A DNA stretch of 64,000 nt from the NCBI RefSeq assembly GCF_004745865.1, contig NZ_SRKZ01000003.1, positions 248,001-312,000 on the forward strand, read 5' to 3'. This stretch comes from Hymenobacter wooponensis (GTDB lineage Bacteria > Bacteroidota > Bacteroidia > Cytophagales > Hymenobacteraceae). How positions within the stretch are numbered: position 1 is the stretch's first letter; each line of letters starts with the position of its first letter. The notes beneath the pieces are model-generated. The model worked only from the letters and a program-made list of their open reading frames with translations, was not told the origin of the DNA and did not search any database. Positions 9,762 through 18,748 of the stretch are shown here, in pieces. The position numbers and the translations under genes are program-made.

Positions 9762-10469
9762 ATGACCTACATTTTAGAAGCCAAGGACCTGCGCAAGCAG
9801 TACCCGGATAAGCTGGCCTTGCAGGGGCTGAACCTGCAAATTGAAGCCGGGGAAGTATTCTGCCTGCTCGGGCAGAACGGCGCAGGCAAGTCTACCACCA
9901 TCAATCTGTTTCTGGGGTTTGTGCAGCCTACATCGGGTGCAGCTTATATCAATGGGCTGGAAGTGGCCAAGAACCCGCTGGAAATCAAGCGCCACCTGGC
10001 CTACATCCCGGAGAATGTGATGCTCTACCCTCATCTGACGGGCCTGGAAAACCTAGGCCTGTTCAGCCAGCTGGCGGGCTTTGCCTACGCCGAAAGTGAG
10101 TTACGGGACTACCTGGAGCAGGCCGGGCTGCCCCCGGAGGCCGTGCAGCGCCGGGTAGGCACCTACTCCAAGGGCATGCGCCAGAAAGTGGGCATTGCTA
10201 TAGCCGTGGCTAAGCACGCCAAGGTGCTGCTGCTGGATGAGCCCACCTCGGGCCTCGACCCCAAAGCCAGCAACGAGTTTTCGGAGCTGCTGGGCAAGCT
10301 CAGCGGGCAGGGCACGGCCGTGTTCATGGCCACCCACGACCTTTTCCGGGCCCGGGAAGTAGGCACGCGGGTGGGCATTATGCGCGAGGGCGAGTTGGTG
10401 GACGTGCGTCCCACCTCCTTCCTCAACGCCAACGAGCTGGAGCAACTTTACCTCCACTACACGCACTAG
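9762..10469 (+). CDS. ABC transporter ATP-binding protein
   Basis: A 235-residue ATPase subunit. It shows Walker A GQNGAGKS (residues 37-44), a Q-loop region near PENVMLYPHLT, the signature YSKGMRQK, Walker B VLLLDEPTSGLD and the H-loop ATHD. The FYSKGMRQ-type signature is typical of ABC-2 exporters (NosF/CcmA-like). The next gene starts 3 bases after its stop, and a third gene follows closely, so the three form one operon encoding a heteromeric membrane exporter. Substrate is unknown. Confidence 0.95.
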   Translation: MTYILEAKDLRKQYPDKLALQGLNLQIEAGEVFCLLGQNGAGKSTTINLFLGFVQPTSGAAYINGLEVAKNPLEIKRHLAYIPENVMLYPHLTGLENLGLFSQLAGFAYAESELRDYLEQAGLPPEAVQRRVGTYSKGMRQKVGIAIAVAKHAKVLLLDEPTSGLDPKASNEFSELLGKLSGQGTAVFMATHDLFRAREVGTRVGIMREGELVDVRPTSFLNANELEQLYLHYTH

Positions 10470-10472
10470 CCC

Positions 10473-11891
10473 ATGATCCAGAGCATAGCCCAAAAAGAGT
10501 TTGTGAGCACCCTCCGCGACCGGCGCTTCGTGGTGCTGAGCGTGCTGGTGCTAGGCCTGCTGCTGGCCGCCACGCTGGTAGGGCGGGCCAGCTACAGCAC
10601 TCTGCAGCAGGAGCGCACTCTGGCTCAGCAAACCGTGAATGACCAGTTTCATCATCAGCCCAACCGCCATCCCCACCGGGTGGCCCACTACGGCTCCTTC
10701 GCCTTCCGGCCCAAGTCGGCCCTGAGCCTGCTCGACTCAGGACTGGACTCGTTTACCGGGGCTTCGGTGTTTCTGGAGGCTCACCAGCAGAACAGCGTTA
10801 ACTTCAGTCAGGCCCAACAGTCGGGCTCCCTGATTCGGTTTGGGGAGCTGACGGTGGCCTTTGTGCTCCAGCTGCTAGTCCCCCTGCTCATTGTATTTCT
10901 GTGCTTCAGTGCCTTCACGGAGGAACGCGAAACCGGCACCCTGAAGCTGCTCCTGAGCCAGGGCGTGTCGCTGCGGCAAGTGGCTTGGGGCAAGATTGCG
11001 GGCTATGGCTGGGCGGTGGCCCTGGTGGTAGCGCCGGCCCTGGCCTTGGCGGCCTGGCTGCTGTTTGGGCAAGAAGAAGTGGCCGGCAACCCCGACCTCT
11101 GGGCCCGGCTATGCCTCTTCGTGCTGAGCTATGCGGTGTACTACTTCCTCTGGATTGTGGGCTCGGTGGTGGTATCGGCGTGGCAGGACCACGCCCGCAC
11201 GGCCCTCGTGACGCTGCTGGGCTGCTGGATGCTGGGTACCATCATTCTGCCCAAAGCCACGGCCAACGTGGGCGCCCACCTCTATCCCACTATCACCAAA
11301 GCGCAGATGGACGCCGAAGTGCATGAGCAGGCCCAGAAAGGCATCAACGGCCACGACCCACAGGACCAGCGCACGGCGGCGCTTAAGGAAGACCTGCTCA
11401 TGCAGTACGGGGTGACCTCAGAGAAAGACCTGCCCGTGAGCGTGCCGGGACTGGTGATGGCTGAAAGTGAGGCCTACACCAGCAAAGTATATCAGCAGCA
11501 TTTCACTGACCTCACCCGCACCTACGAGCGCCAAAACGCCCTATCTACCTTGGCAGGCCTGCTAAACCCCTACCAGGCCATCCGGCCGCTTTCCATGAGC
11601 CTGGCTGGCTCCGATTTCGCCCACTACGTGCACTTCCAGCAGGCCGCCGAGGCCTACCGCTACCAACTGGTGCAGCGCCTCAATACGCTGCAGGCCGGCA
11701 TGGGCTACGGCGATAAAGAGCGCAAGCTGGATGCCGCTACCTGGCAGGCCATTCCCACTTTCGCCTACCAGGCTCCCCCCCTCCGTTGGGCCCTCGGCTA
11801 CCTGCTGGTGCCCGCACTGGCCCTACTGCTGTGGGCCGTGGGCCTGAGCTGGTTGGGGCTGAAGGTGATTGATAACACAAGAGTTGCGTAA
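10473..11891 (+). CDS. ABC transporter permease, DUF3526 type (first copy)
   Basis: A 472-residue inner-membrane subunit. One helix lies at about 20-38, then a roughly 110-residue extracytoplasmic segment, a run of helices from about 125 to 275 (including the conserved FTEERETGTLKLLLSQGVS loop), a second large outer loop of about 150 residues and a final helix near 445-465. This two-loop layout is that of the DUF3526/NosY-like ABC-2 group. It overlaps nothing and is followed after 4 bases by a paralogous permease, which suggests a heterodimeric transmembrane unit driven by the ATPase at 9762. Confidence 0.9.
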   Translation: MIQSIAQKEFVSTLRDRRFVVLSVLVLGLLLAATLVGRASYSTLQQERTLAQQTVNDQFHHQPNRHPHRVAHYGSFAFRPKSALSLLDSGLDSFTGASVFLEAHQQNSVNFSQAQQSGSLIRFGELTVAFVLQLLVPLLIVFLCFSAFTEERETGTLKLLLSQGVSLRQVAWGKIAGYGWAVALVVAPALALAAWLLFGQEEVAGNPDLWARLCLFVLSYAVYYFLWIVGSVVVSAWQDHARTALVTLLGCWMLGTIILPKATANVGAHLYPTITKAQMDAEVHEQAQKGINGHDPQDQRTAALKEDLLMQYGVTSEKDLPVSVPGLVMAESEAYTSKVYQQHFTDLTRTYERQNALSTLAGLLNPYQAIRPLSMSLAGSDFAHYVHFQQAAEAYRYQLVQRLNTLQAGMGYGDKERKLDAATWQAIPTFAYQAPPLRWALGYLLVPALALLLWAVGLSWLGLKVIDNTRVA

Positions 11892-11895
11892 GCTG

Positions 11896-13278
11896 ATGAG
11901 GACATTCTGGATATTGTTTGCCGCCGAGTGGCGCCACTTCAAAGCCGCCAAAGGCCTGGTGCTGCTCACCAGCCTGGTCCTGCTGGTAGGCTTGTATGGC
12001 ATCTACTACGGCACCTCCGAAATAAACCGCCAGCGCCAACACCTGGCTGAGCTTCCCGCCCTGGCCCGCCACAACGTGGATGAGCTGAAAGTGAAATTCC
12101 CCGGCGAGGCCGATGCCGGCGAAATCGGCTACTACCACACCACGTTCGCCGTGCACCACCCCACGCCCTGGGCCAGCCTCTCCCTGGGTCAGCGCGACGT
12201 GAACCCCTACTACGTGAAGCTGCGCCTGCTAGGCCTGCAGGGCCAGCTCTACGCCTCCGAGAACGTAAACCCAACCAAGGCGCTCAGCGGCAATTTTGAT
12301 CTGGCCTTCGTGCTAGTGTACCTATTTCCGCTTCTGATTATTGCCCTGTGCTTCAACCTACTTTCCAGCGAAAAAGAGCAAGGCATTCTGACGCTCCTGC
12401 TGGCTCAGCCGGTGAGTGCCGCCACCCTTGTAGGGGCTAAGCTGGCGTTTCGGTTGGCGCTGGTGCTGGGGCTCGTTTTGGTGCTGTCTGTGGTGGCCAT
12501 GCTCTGGGCACAGGTACCGCCCGATGGCCGCGTAGGCCTATGGCTGGCCCTGGCGCTGGTGTACTGCCTGTTTTGGTTTGGCGTGGCCTTTTTGATTACT
12601 AGCTGGCAGCGCAACTCGGCTTTCAACGCCGTGGCGCTGGTGGGCGTGTGGCTGGTGCTGGTGGTGCTGGTGCCGGGCCTGCTGAACGTGTTTGTGAGTG
12701 CCGCCCGGCCGGTGCCTCAGGACCTGGAGCTGACCATCAAGCAACGCGAAGAGATTCACGGCGGCTGGGACAAGCCCAAAACCGAAACCATGAACCGCTT
12801 CTTTGCCCTCTACCCGCAGTTCCGCGACACCGCCACCATCAAGGAGCGCTTCGTGTGGCGCTGGTACTACGCCTTCCAGCACCTCGGCGACCAGTCGGTG
12901 CAGCCGCTGACGGTGGCCTACACCAATGGCCTGCGTCAGCGCTACGACCTGGTGAACCGCCTCAGCTGGCTTTCACCGGCAGTCGCGGCCCAGACCAGCC
13001 TCAACGCCCTCGCCGGCTCAGACCTGCCCGCCCATCTGGCTTTCCTGGGCAGTGCCTCCCGCTACCACTATGCGCTGCGAGCCTTTTACTACCCCTACCT
13101 CTTCCACAAAGTAGCCTTCACCCACGCTGACTTTGCCAAGGAGCCTACGCACACCTTCACCAGCACCTCCGAACCCGCCACGGCTGCCAGTGGCCTAGGC
13201 AAGCTGCTGATTAGTGCGGGCGTGGTGTTCGGGGCTGGTCTGCTGTTGTTCCGGGCGCGACCCGTAAACCCACGCTAG
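11896..13278 (+). CDS. ABC transporter permease, DUF3526 type (second copy)
   Basis: A 460-residue permease paralogous to the previous gene, with the same order of helix, outer loop, helix cluster (LLSSEKEQGILTLLLAQPVS loop), second outer loop and C-terminal helix. The frame opens at a TTG at 11869 overlapping the upstream gene, but I chose the ATG at 11896 because it begins directly with MRTFWILFAAEWRHF, the usual cytoplasmic start, 4 bases after the upstream stop. It completes the ABC operon. Confidence 0.9.
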   Translation: MRTFWILFAAEWRHFKAAKGLVLLTSLVLLVGLYGIYYGTSEINRQRQHLAELPALARHNVDELKVKFPGEADAGEIGYYHTTFAVHHPTPWASLSLGQRDVNPYYVKLRLLGLQGQLYASENVNPTKALSGNFDLAFVLVYLFPLLIIALCFNLLSSEKEQGILTLLLAQPVSAATLVGAKLAFRLALVLGLVLVLSVVAMLWAQVPPDGRVGLWLALALVYCLFWFGVAFLITSWQRNSAFNAVALVGVWLVLVVLVPGLLNVFVSAARPVPQDLELTIKQREEIHGGWDKPKTETMNRFFALYPQFRDTATIKERFVWRWYYAFQHLGDQSVQPLTVAYTNGLRQRYDLVNRLSWLSPAVAAQTSLNALAGSDLPAHLAFLGSASRYHYALRAFYYPYLFHKVAFTHADFAKEPTHTFTSTSEPATAASGLGKLLISAGVVFGAGLLLFRARPVNPR

Positions 13279-13332
13279 GTGGCCTAGCCAGCCGCTGCTG
13301 GCAGGCCGTTTCCGTACCAATTCCTTTCTATT

Positions 13333-14394
13333 ATGCCTTTCCGAGTTCTTCTTACCGTGCTGCTCTGCGCTTGGCAAAGCCTGAGCTACGCGGCCGTTAA
13401 GCCTTTTTCTTTCCGCAACGAAACCATTAAAGCCGGCACGAAACGCTCTTTCCTACTGCCGGTAGTAGCGGGGCGAGACAGCACCGTGATTCCCGTAACC
13501 GTATTTCATGGCGCCAAAAAGGGGCCGGTGCTGGGCATCACGGCCGGCGTGCACGGCTACGAGTATCCGCCCATTGTGGCGGCCCAGCAGTTTGCGCAAG
13601 CCCTGGACCCGGTCCAGCTCAGCGGCACCATTATTCTGGTGCACCTGGCCAATGTACCGGGGTTCCTAGGGCACCGCACCGACGTGAACCCCCTGGACAA
13701 CAAGAACCTGAACCGGGTATTTCCGGGCAAGGCCGACGGCACCATCACTGAGCGGATGGCCTGGGTGCTGAGCAACGACATCATAGGCCGCTGCAACTAC
13801 TTCGTGGACGTGCACGCCGGCGACGCCCCCGAAGACCTGCGCCCGTACTCGGGCTATTATAATTACTTCGACCAGCCCGAGGTATCGGAGAAAGCCCGAC
13901 ATATGGCCGTGGCCATGGGCTTTCCCTACGTGGTGCAGTTCGGCAACGAGCCCACCCTGAAGGAAGAGTCCATTTACTGTTCACGCGAAGCCACCAAGCG
14001 GGGCATTCCGGCCGCCGATATTGAGTGCGGCCGCCTGGGCCTACCCGAGGCCGAGAACGTGGCTCAGATCAAGCAGGCTCTTTACCGGCTGCTAGGCCAC
14101 CTCGGCCTCACGACAGACAAGCCCGCCACCACCCAGCCCCTGCTAATTGCCCGGCGTACCACCATCAGCAGCGAGCATACGGGCTTTTTCTACCCCCAGG
14201 TGAAGGCCGGCGAGTATGTATATAAAGGCCGCACGCTAGGCCACCTGACGGACCTGTTCGGTAATCACCTGGCCGACGTAGTATCGTCGGTTGATGGGGT
14301 GATATTGTACATGAGCAGTGCCCCTCCTATCAGTAAAGGCGAGGACCTGTTCAGCATCGGCAACGTACCGCCGGGGGCTCAGTCGCAGCGTTGA
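13333..14394 (+). CDS. Secreted succinylglutamate desuccinylase/aspartoacylase family protein
   Basis: A 353-residue exported zinc hydrolase-like protein of the M14-related AstE/AspA family. Residues 1-20 form a signal peptide. Zinc ligands are expected in TAGVHGYEYPP (HxxE) and FVDVHAGD; a conserved NPLDNKNLNRVFPG motif follows the first site, and a beta-barrel C-terminal domain ends the protein. Family members remove acyl groups from N-acyl amino acids or related small molecules. It follows the ABC operon by 54 bases in the same direction, so it may process the transported molecule, though this is inference. Confidence 0.85.
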   Translation: MPFRVLLTVLLCAWQSLSYAAVKPFSFRNETIKAGTKRSFLLPVVAGRDSTVIPVTVFHGAKKGPVLGITAGVHGYEYPPIVAAQQFAQALDPVQLSGTIILVHLANVPGFLGHRTDVNPLDNKNLNRVFPGKADGTITERMAWVLSNDIIGRCNYFVDVHAGDAPEDLRPYSGYYNYFDQPEVSEKARHMAVAMGFPYVVQFGNEPTLKEESIYCSREATKRGIPAADIECGRLGLPEAENVAQIKQALYRLLGHLGLTTDKPATTQPLLIARRTTISSEHTGFFYPQVKAGEYVYKGRTLGHLTDLFGNHLADVVSSVDGVILYMSSAPPISKGEDLFSIGNVPPGAQSQR

Positions 14395-14498
14395 GGTAGA
14401 TGGACTAACTGGCAACAGTGGGAAAAGACTGCATCGAAGCAGAGCAGTAGTTTTTTCTGACTTCCTTGCTACCCGATACGCAGCCTGCCTTCCATTCT

Positions 14499-15125
14499 AT
14501 GAAACTACTCTTCTGTTCCGCCGCGCTTTTCCTCACGGCCTCTACCGCAATGGCTCAATCCCTTACTGGCCTACGCTGGCAAAACGCCCCGGCCAAAACC
14601 ACCATTTCGGCATCTAAACTGCAAGTGCAGGTAGAAGGCGGCACCGACTTCTGGCGTGTGACCCACTACGGCTTCATCCGCGACAACGGCCACTTCTACT
14701 ATCAGGAGCAGGAGGGCGACTTTCTGGCCAAGGTGAAAGTGGTAGGCCAGTACAAGGAGCTCTATGACCAGGCCGGCCTAATGATTCGGCTGGATGAGAA
14801 GAACTGGATCAAGACCGGCATTGAGTATGTGAAAGGGGTACAGAACGTCAGCGCCGTGGTAACGCGGGAAGTGTCTGACTGGTCGGTGGTGCCGCGCCAG
14901 GATAGCCCGAAGGCCGTGTGGCTGACCCTACTGCGCAAGGGCGACTATGTGGAAATTCAGTACTCCTTCGACAATAAAGACTTCAAAATGCTGCGCCTGG
15001 CCTACTTCCCGCCCACGCCGGGCAAGAAGGTGCAGATTGGCCTGATGTGCGCCGCCCCCGATGGCAAGGGCTTCCCCGTTGAGTTTGAAGGGTTTTCCAT
15101 TACGCCCGTTACCGCTACTAAATAA
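14499..15125 (+). CDS. Secreted DUF1349 (concanavalin-like) protein
   Basis: A 208-residue protein with a clear signal peptide (MKLLFCSAALFLTASTAMAQ), which sets the start at 14499 rather than at the earlier TTG at 14466. The mature part is one DUF1349 domain with WRVTHYGFIRDNGHFYY, LYDQAGLMIRLDEKNWIKTGIEYV and the C-terminal VQIGLMCAAPDGKGFPVEF. This is a beta-sandwich fold of the concanavalin-like type, of unknown biochemical role in most bacteria. A strong terminator follows. Confidence 0.85.
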   Translation: MKLLFCSAALFLTASTAMAQSLTGLRWQNAPAKTTISASKLQVQVEGGTDFWRVTHYGFIRDNGHFYYQEQEGDFLAKVKVVGQYKELYDQAGLMIRLDEKNWIKTGIEYVKGVQNVSAVVTREVSDWSVVPRQDSPKAVWLTLLRKGDYVEIQYSFDNKDFKMLRLAYFPPTPGKKVQIGLMCAAPDGKGFPVEFEGFSITPVTATK

Positions 15126-15152
15126 GAAGTTACCGCGCTGTCAAGCACCGAC

Positions 15153-15202
15153 AAGCCGTAGGCCAGGTCTGTTGTATTCGGACCTGGCCTACGGCTTTTT
15201 TT
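15153..15202 (+). terminator. Rho-independent terminator after the DUF1349 gene
   Basis: A 17-bp stem (15153-15169 with 15181-15197) with an 11-base loop is followed by a T-run. It closes the transcription unit that may begin as far back as the ABC operon. Confidence 0.9.
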
Positions 15203-15307
15203 ATAGGTAGTGGCCTAGTCCTGATCAGGGGCGGGTGCTCATGCAACTGTTAGTGAGGGCTACTTACTCTAGCAAGGACATTGTCTATACCCTTGCTCGT
15301 CCCAAAT

Positions 15308-16252
15308 ATGCCTTTCTATCGGCTTCGTGCGGCTCAGTCTCTACCTGACCGGTCACCTCTTGCTTTAACGCCATATTACTCACGCCGGATTATTGGCTTC
15401 TGCTTGATTATCCTCATCCATATGAGCATGGCATCGGCCGCTTGGGCCCAAACGCCACAGGGCACCATTACCCGCGCCGATTCGGGGGCACCGGTGCCCT
15501 ATGCTTCCGTTGGGGTGAAGGGCAAGCCCCTTGGCACGGTGGCCAATGAAACCGGGCAGTTCCCACTGCAGCCCCTGGCGCAAGCCCTCCCCACCGACAC
15601 CATAGTAGTATCCTGCGTGGGATTTCTACCCCAGAAACAAACAGCCGCCCAACTAAGGCAAACCCCGTCTGTAACGCTTACGCCTCAGGCTACTCAACTC
15701 AAGGAGGTGGCCGTGCGGCACGGCAAGCTCCGGCCGCAGGTGCTGGGCCGGGAGTCAACCGGCGGCGTGGCGCATTGGGGTAACTGGGCACCCAAAGACA
15801 GTCTGCCTAAGGAAATGCGCGGGTGGGAAGTCGGCACCTTCCTCACGCCTTCTGACAATTGCTTTGTCGATGCCTTTTCCGTGTATATAGAGCGCAATGC
15901 CTTACGGTTTGTGCGATTCCGCCTGAAGCTGTACGCTGTGGAAGGCAGCCACCCCACAACCCTTCTCACCGACCAGGATATGCAGTTTGTACTCAGCGAC
16001 CAGCAAACGGGTTGGGTGAAGGTTAACCTGCGCCCCTACAATCTACACCTAAAAAAGAATCAGAAAATTGCCCTGGCTATGCAGTGGCTCGATAACGACG
16101 AACCGAGGGCCAAGGGTAAATACATAAGCGTACCTGCCGCCTTTCCCGACGCGTTTCACCGCGCTTACATCCGCGACAAAAGTGAGGCGGGCTGGCAGAT
16201 ATTCCCCGTCAATCCCAGCATGAACCTAAGCGTGCAGGCCTACCGAGATTGA
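15308..16252 (+). CDS. Secreted carboxypeptidase-regulatory-like domain protein (paralogue 1)
   Basis: A 314-residue exported protein. A hydrophobic stretch (IIGFCLIILIHMSMASAAWA, about residues 29-48) looks like a long signal peptide; the mature start has a CarboxypepD_reg-like domain (GTITRADSGAPVPYASVGVKG, then VVSCVGF). A beta-rich C-terminal half of about 190 residues follows, with RFRLKLYAVE and GWVKVNLRPY motifs shared with the gene at 16904. I chose ATG 15308 over an upstream TTG at 15281. A role at the cell envelope is likely; the biochemical function is unknown. Confidence 0.75.
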   Translation: MPFYRLRAAQSLPDRSPLALTPYYSRRIIGFCLIILIHMSMASAAWAQTPQGTITRADSGAPVPYASVGVKGKPLGTVANETGQFPLQPLAQALPTDTIVVSCVGFLPQKQTAAQLRQTPSVTLTPQATQLKEVAVRHGKLRPQVLGRESTGGVAHWGNWAPKDSLPKEMRGWEVGTFLTPSDNCFVDAFSVYIERNALRFVRFRLKLYAVEGSHPTTLLTDQDMQFVLSDQQTGWVKVNLRPYNLHLKKNQKIALAMQWLDNDEPRAKGKYISVPAAFPDAFHRAYIRDKSEAGWQIFPVNPSMNLSVQAYRD

Positions 16253-16378
16253 GGGTGGCCTAGGCCACTGTGCAACCGCACGGGCCTAGCTCAACTTTAA
16301 CAGAAAGCAACCTGAAGCGTAAGCTATAGAGGCAGCTAGCCTGCTTTGTCCTTTCTGTTTATATAAATCTCTCCCCTC

Positions 16379-16732
16379 ATGAGCCTCAAACTGAATCCTA
16401 CCGCCGTACAATTTGCTAAACGCCTCATTGAAGAAGGCAAACTCAAGAATGACGAGGGTCACTGGGGCCAGCACAATCCCGACACCAGCGCCGAAAACAA
16501 GTTTCTGGATAAACACGAAATTGAGGAGTATGGCCAGTGGCACCTAGGCCTAGACATGACCAAAGGCGAAGACACCAAGGGCCGCTACCACTTCCCCTAC
16601 GGCGACTTCAAAACCGTGCACCGCGACGGCCTAATTGCCGCCAAAGAGCGCGCTGCCCAGCAAGGGTATACCGATATTGAAAACGCCGCCGATGAGCTGC
16701 TGCAGGCTTTAGAGCAAAAAGCTGCACAGTAA
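16379..16732 (+). CDS. Small conserved hypothetical protein
   Basis: A 117-residue soluble, charged protein (MSLKLNPTAVQFAKRLIEEG start, HWGQHNPDT and YGQWHLGLDMTKGED in the middle, helical C-terminus). The conserved-looking Trp/His motifs resemble small uncharacterised proteins found in several phyla. No enzyme motif is evident. It lies between the two paralogous secreted proteins and has its own terminator at 16754-16791. Confidence 0.75.
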   Translation: MSLKLNPTAVQFAKRLIEEGKLKNDEGHWGQHNPDTSAENKFLDKHEIEEYGQWHLGLDMTKGEDTKGRYHFPYGDFKTVHRDGLIAAKERAAQQGYTDIENAADELLQALEQKAAQ

Positions 16733-16753
16733 TTGCTTCTTGCCTAAAATCCC

Positions 16754-16791
16754 AACACCTGGGCCGCCGCCAAGCAGCCCAGGTGTTTTTC
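16754..16791 (+). terminator. Terminator after the small conserved gene
   Basis: AACACCTGGGC (16754-16764) pairs with GCCCAGGTGTT (16777-16787), a 12-base loop followed by T-rich sequence. Confidence 0.85.
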
Positions 16792-16903
16792 TTGTGTATG
16801 TACCGGTCCGCTTTCCATTCTCCCTCATCCCAGCTGTTCCCTCGGCTCTGATTCCAATGCTCGCCATTGGGTCAAAGTCTTCTCGCTGGGCCTGTTCCCT
16901 TCC

Positions 16904-17758
16904 ATGCTTAACAAGCTTCCTTTCCTGGTTACCTTTTTGCTGGCCAGTTTTAGCCTGCACGCCCAAACCACCATTATCGAAGGGCGCATTCTCAATACTA
17001 AAACCGGCGAGCCAGTGCCCTTTGCCACGTTGGGCGTGCCGCATCGCAGCATTGGTACAGTGGCCGACGAACAGGGCCGCTATCTATTGCGCTTGCCCGC
17101 CGGCCTGACCGATACGCTAATTGTTTCCAGCGTCGGGTTTTCCCGCGAGGTGGTGCTGCCGAAAGCCCTGGCGGCCGGCCAACGGGAATTTAAGCTGACA
17201 TCGCAGGAGCAAACGTTGCGCGATGTAGTGGTGGAGCACCGCCGTATGCACCCTAGCCTATTAGGCCGCAACAATGCCAAGGGCGACATTCTGTGGCTGG
17301 CGGGCTCCAGCGGAAAAGAAACGGTAGATGATGAATGGGGCTGGGAATTTGGGACCCTACTTAAGCCAGCTAAGCGTACCTACCTGGAGGAGTTTCATGT
17401 TTTCTTGGCTACCAATACCTACGAACACCTCCGCTTCCGCCTGAACCTGTACACGGTGGAGCAAGGTCGCCCCGGCCAACTACTAGTGACGCGAGATGTT
17501 CAACTCATTTGCACTAACAAGGAACACGGCTGGCAAACGGTAGATCTACGCCCCTTTGCTCTAGAGTTGGAAGCTCGCCCTGTCTTTGTCACTATCCAAT
17601 GGCTGCAGAGCGAGAAGAAAGACCCGTGGGATAAGTATTTCTCCATCCCCGTTACACGCCAGGCCAAGCAGGTAGTAGTGGAGCGCGAGAACAGCGAAGC
17701 CGCCTGGACCACTCATGCGATGCAGCCCAGCCTGTACTTCACTGTTATGACGGAGTAA
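16904..17758 (+). CDS. Secreted carboxypeptidase-regulatory-like domain protein (paralogue 2)
   Basis: A 284-residue protein with signal peptide (cleavage after SLHAQ, residue about 21), a CarboxypepD_reg-like domain at about 24-110 (GEPVPFATLGV, TLIVSSVGFSREVVLP) and a C-terminal beta-rich region. The C-terminal half shares its layout with the protein at 15308: HPSLLGR versus RPQVLGR, GWEFGTLLKP versus GWEVGTFLTP, RFRLNLYTVE versus RFRLKLYAVE. The two genes therefore come from a local duplication, with a third small gene between them. Function unknown. Confidence 0.8.
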   Translation: MLNKLPFLVTFLLASFSLHAQTTIIEGRILNTKTGEPVPFATLGVPHRSIGTVADEQGRYLLRLPAGLTDTLIVSSVGFSREVVLPKALAAGQREFKLTSQEQTLRDVVVEHRRMHPSLLGRNNAKGDILWLAGSSGKETVDDEWGWEFGTLLKPAKRTYLEEFHVFLATNTYEHLRFRLNLYTVEQGRPGQLLVTRDVQLICTNKEHGWQTVDLRPFALELEARPVFVTIQWLQSEKKDPWDKYFSIPVTRQAKQVVVERENSEAAWTTHAMQPSLYFTVMTE

Positions 17759-17819
17759 GTTTTCATTACACTGCGTTTACTGGTTGCCTTTTCAATCTTT
17801 CGGGTTATGTAATAAGATC

Positions 17820-18197
17820 ATGAGCGAACCGAACCAACTGCCTACTCCCGAGTCTATCTATCTGCTATTAGATAGTATTGATTTTACTCTCCCAGGGTGG
17901 TATGTAGCACTAATGAGTCAGACTCATGAAAAAATATTTGAGTTTGAGGAGGGAAAATATCTGCACATGTGGCCTTTGGCGGAAGTGGTAGATATAAATG
18001 AAGAATATAATTTCGATGATGATGCTTTCTCTGATTTCTTCTTGATAGGCACATACGAGGTGGGAGAAGCTTGCGCTATTGAAAAAGAAACAGGTGATAT
18101 CTACACTGTTCCTTTTATTGGCGATATTCCAGAGGACACTACCTATGTAGGAAGAACACTCGAAGACTTAGTAGAGTACTTACAAGAGCCTTGGTAA
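17820..18197 (+). CDS. Small acidic protein, possible SUKH-like immunity protein
   Basis: A 125-residue acidic soluble protein in AT-rich DNA unlike its neighbours. The C-terminal half (FFLIGTYEVGEACAIEKETG, DIYTVPF, and a final TLEDLVEYL helix) recalls the SUKH/SMI1-KNR4 fold, in which a G-x-G strand and a final LxxFL helix are common; many SUKH proteins are immunity proteins against secreted toxins. I chose the ATG at 17820 over a TTG at 17784. Composition and small size fit a transferred immunity-type gene; no toxin gene is adjacent. The family call is tentative. Confidence 0.6.
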   Translation: MSEPNQLPTPESIYLLLDSIDFTLPGWYVALMSQTHEKIFEFEEGKYLHMWPLAEVVDINEEYNFDDDAFSDFFLIGTYEVGEACAIEKETGDIYTVPFIGDIPEDTTYVGRTLEDLVEYLQEPW

Positions 18198-18201
18198 CAA
18201 A

Positions 18202-18232
18202 AAGCCTCCGCTTTCCCGCTGGGGCTTTATTG
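18202..18232 (+). terminator. Weak terminator between convergent genes
   Basis: AAAGCC and GGGGCTTT segments around 18202-18230 form an imperfect stem with a T-rich end, just after the acidic gene and just before the stop of the leftward gene at 18234. Its sequence resembles the hairpin at 19006-19037. Confidence 0.45.
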
Positions 18233-18233
18233 T

Positions 18234-18713
18234 TTAGTCACCGTTTGCTGCCTGTGGCTCGCTCTTCTCATAAATAAATCCTTTGCCTATTTCCATAGAA
18301 TAGTGCCCGCTGCCTTGGTAACCTATCGACCAGTTTTCAGGATATTCTGAATGTGCCTCGCTCCAGATTTGCAATGAGTGGCCTATGTTAAAATCGATTG
18401 TTAGGTCTCCCCATTCGGAGAGGTTAGCTTTCGAGACATGAGCCCCTTCTAAATCTTTGAGCATGGGCGCCAATATGGATTCAGCATCTTCACGCCATGT
18501 GCAAATAGTGGTGCTTCCTTCAACAATTCGCCAGGCGCAATAGACCATAAGAGAGAATTCTCCTTGGGTATGATCGTTGAATAATGCTGGGCCGAATTGC
18601 AATGTAAAAATTGACCCTGTACCGCTTCCAGCCCGGCTTCTCCAAGCCTGTTGGTGTTCCAGAAGTTTCACAATCTGCTCAACCTCACTAAACGTGCTAC
18701 TGCGTTGTTTCAA
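18234..18713 (-). CDS. Hypothetical protein, unknown
   Basis: A 159-residue soluble protein without signal peptide or membrane segment. It begins with a short helix, then shows alternating beta strands (GSIFTLQFGPALF, FSLMVYCAWRIVE, DLTIDFNIGHSLQIW) and ends with a polar tail. The pattern of a short domain with conserved Trp and a DLxxxF-xxG-LxxW element is seen in several small immunity-like families, but I cannot assign it to one. It lies convergent to the acidic gene and in the same AT-rich patch. Confidence 0.55.
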   Translation of the reverse strand: MKQRSSTFSEVEQIVKLLEHQQAWRSRAGSGTGSIFTLQFGPALFNDHTQGEFSLMVYCAWRIVEGSTTICTWREDAESILAPMLKDLEGAHVSKANLSEWGDLTIDFNIGHSLQIWSEAHSEYPENWSIGYQGSGHYSMEIGKGFIYEKSEPQAANGD

Positions 18714-18748
18714 GGAATAAGAAGTAACTTATAAGTAAGCCAGAACGA

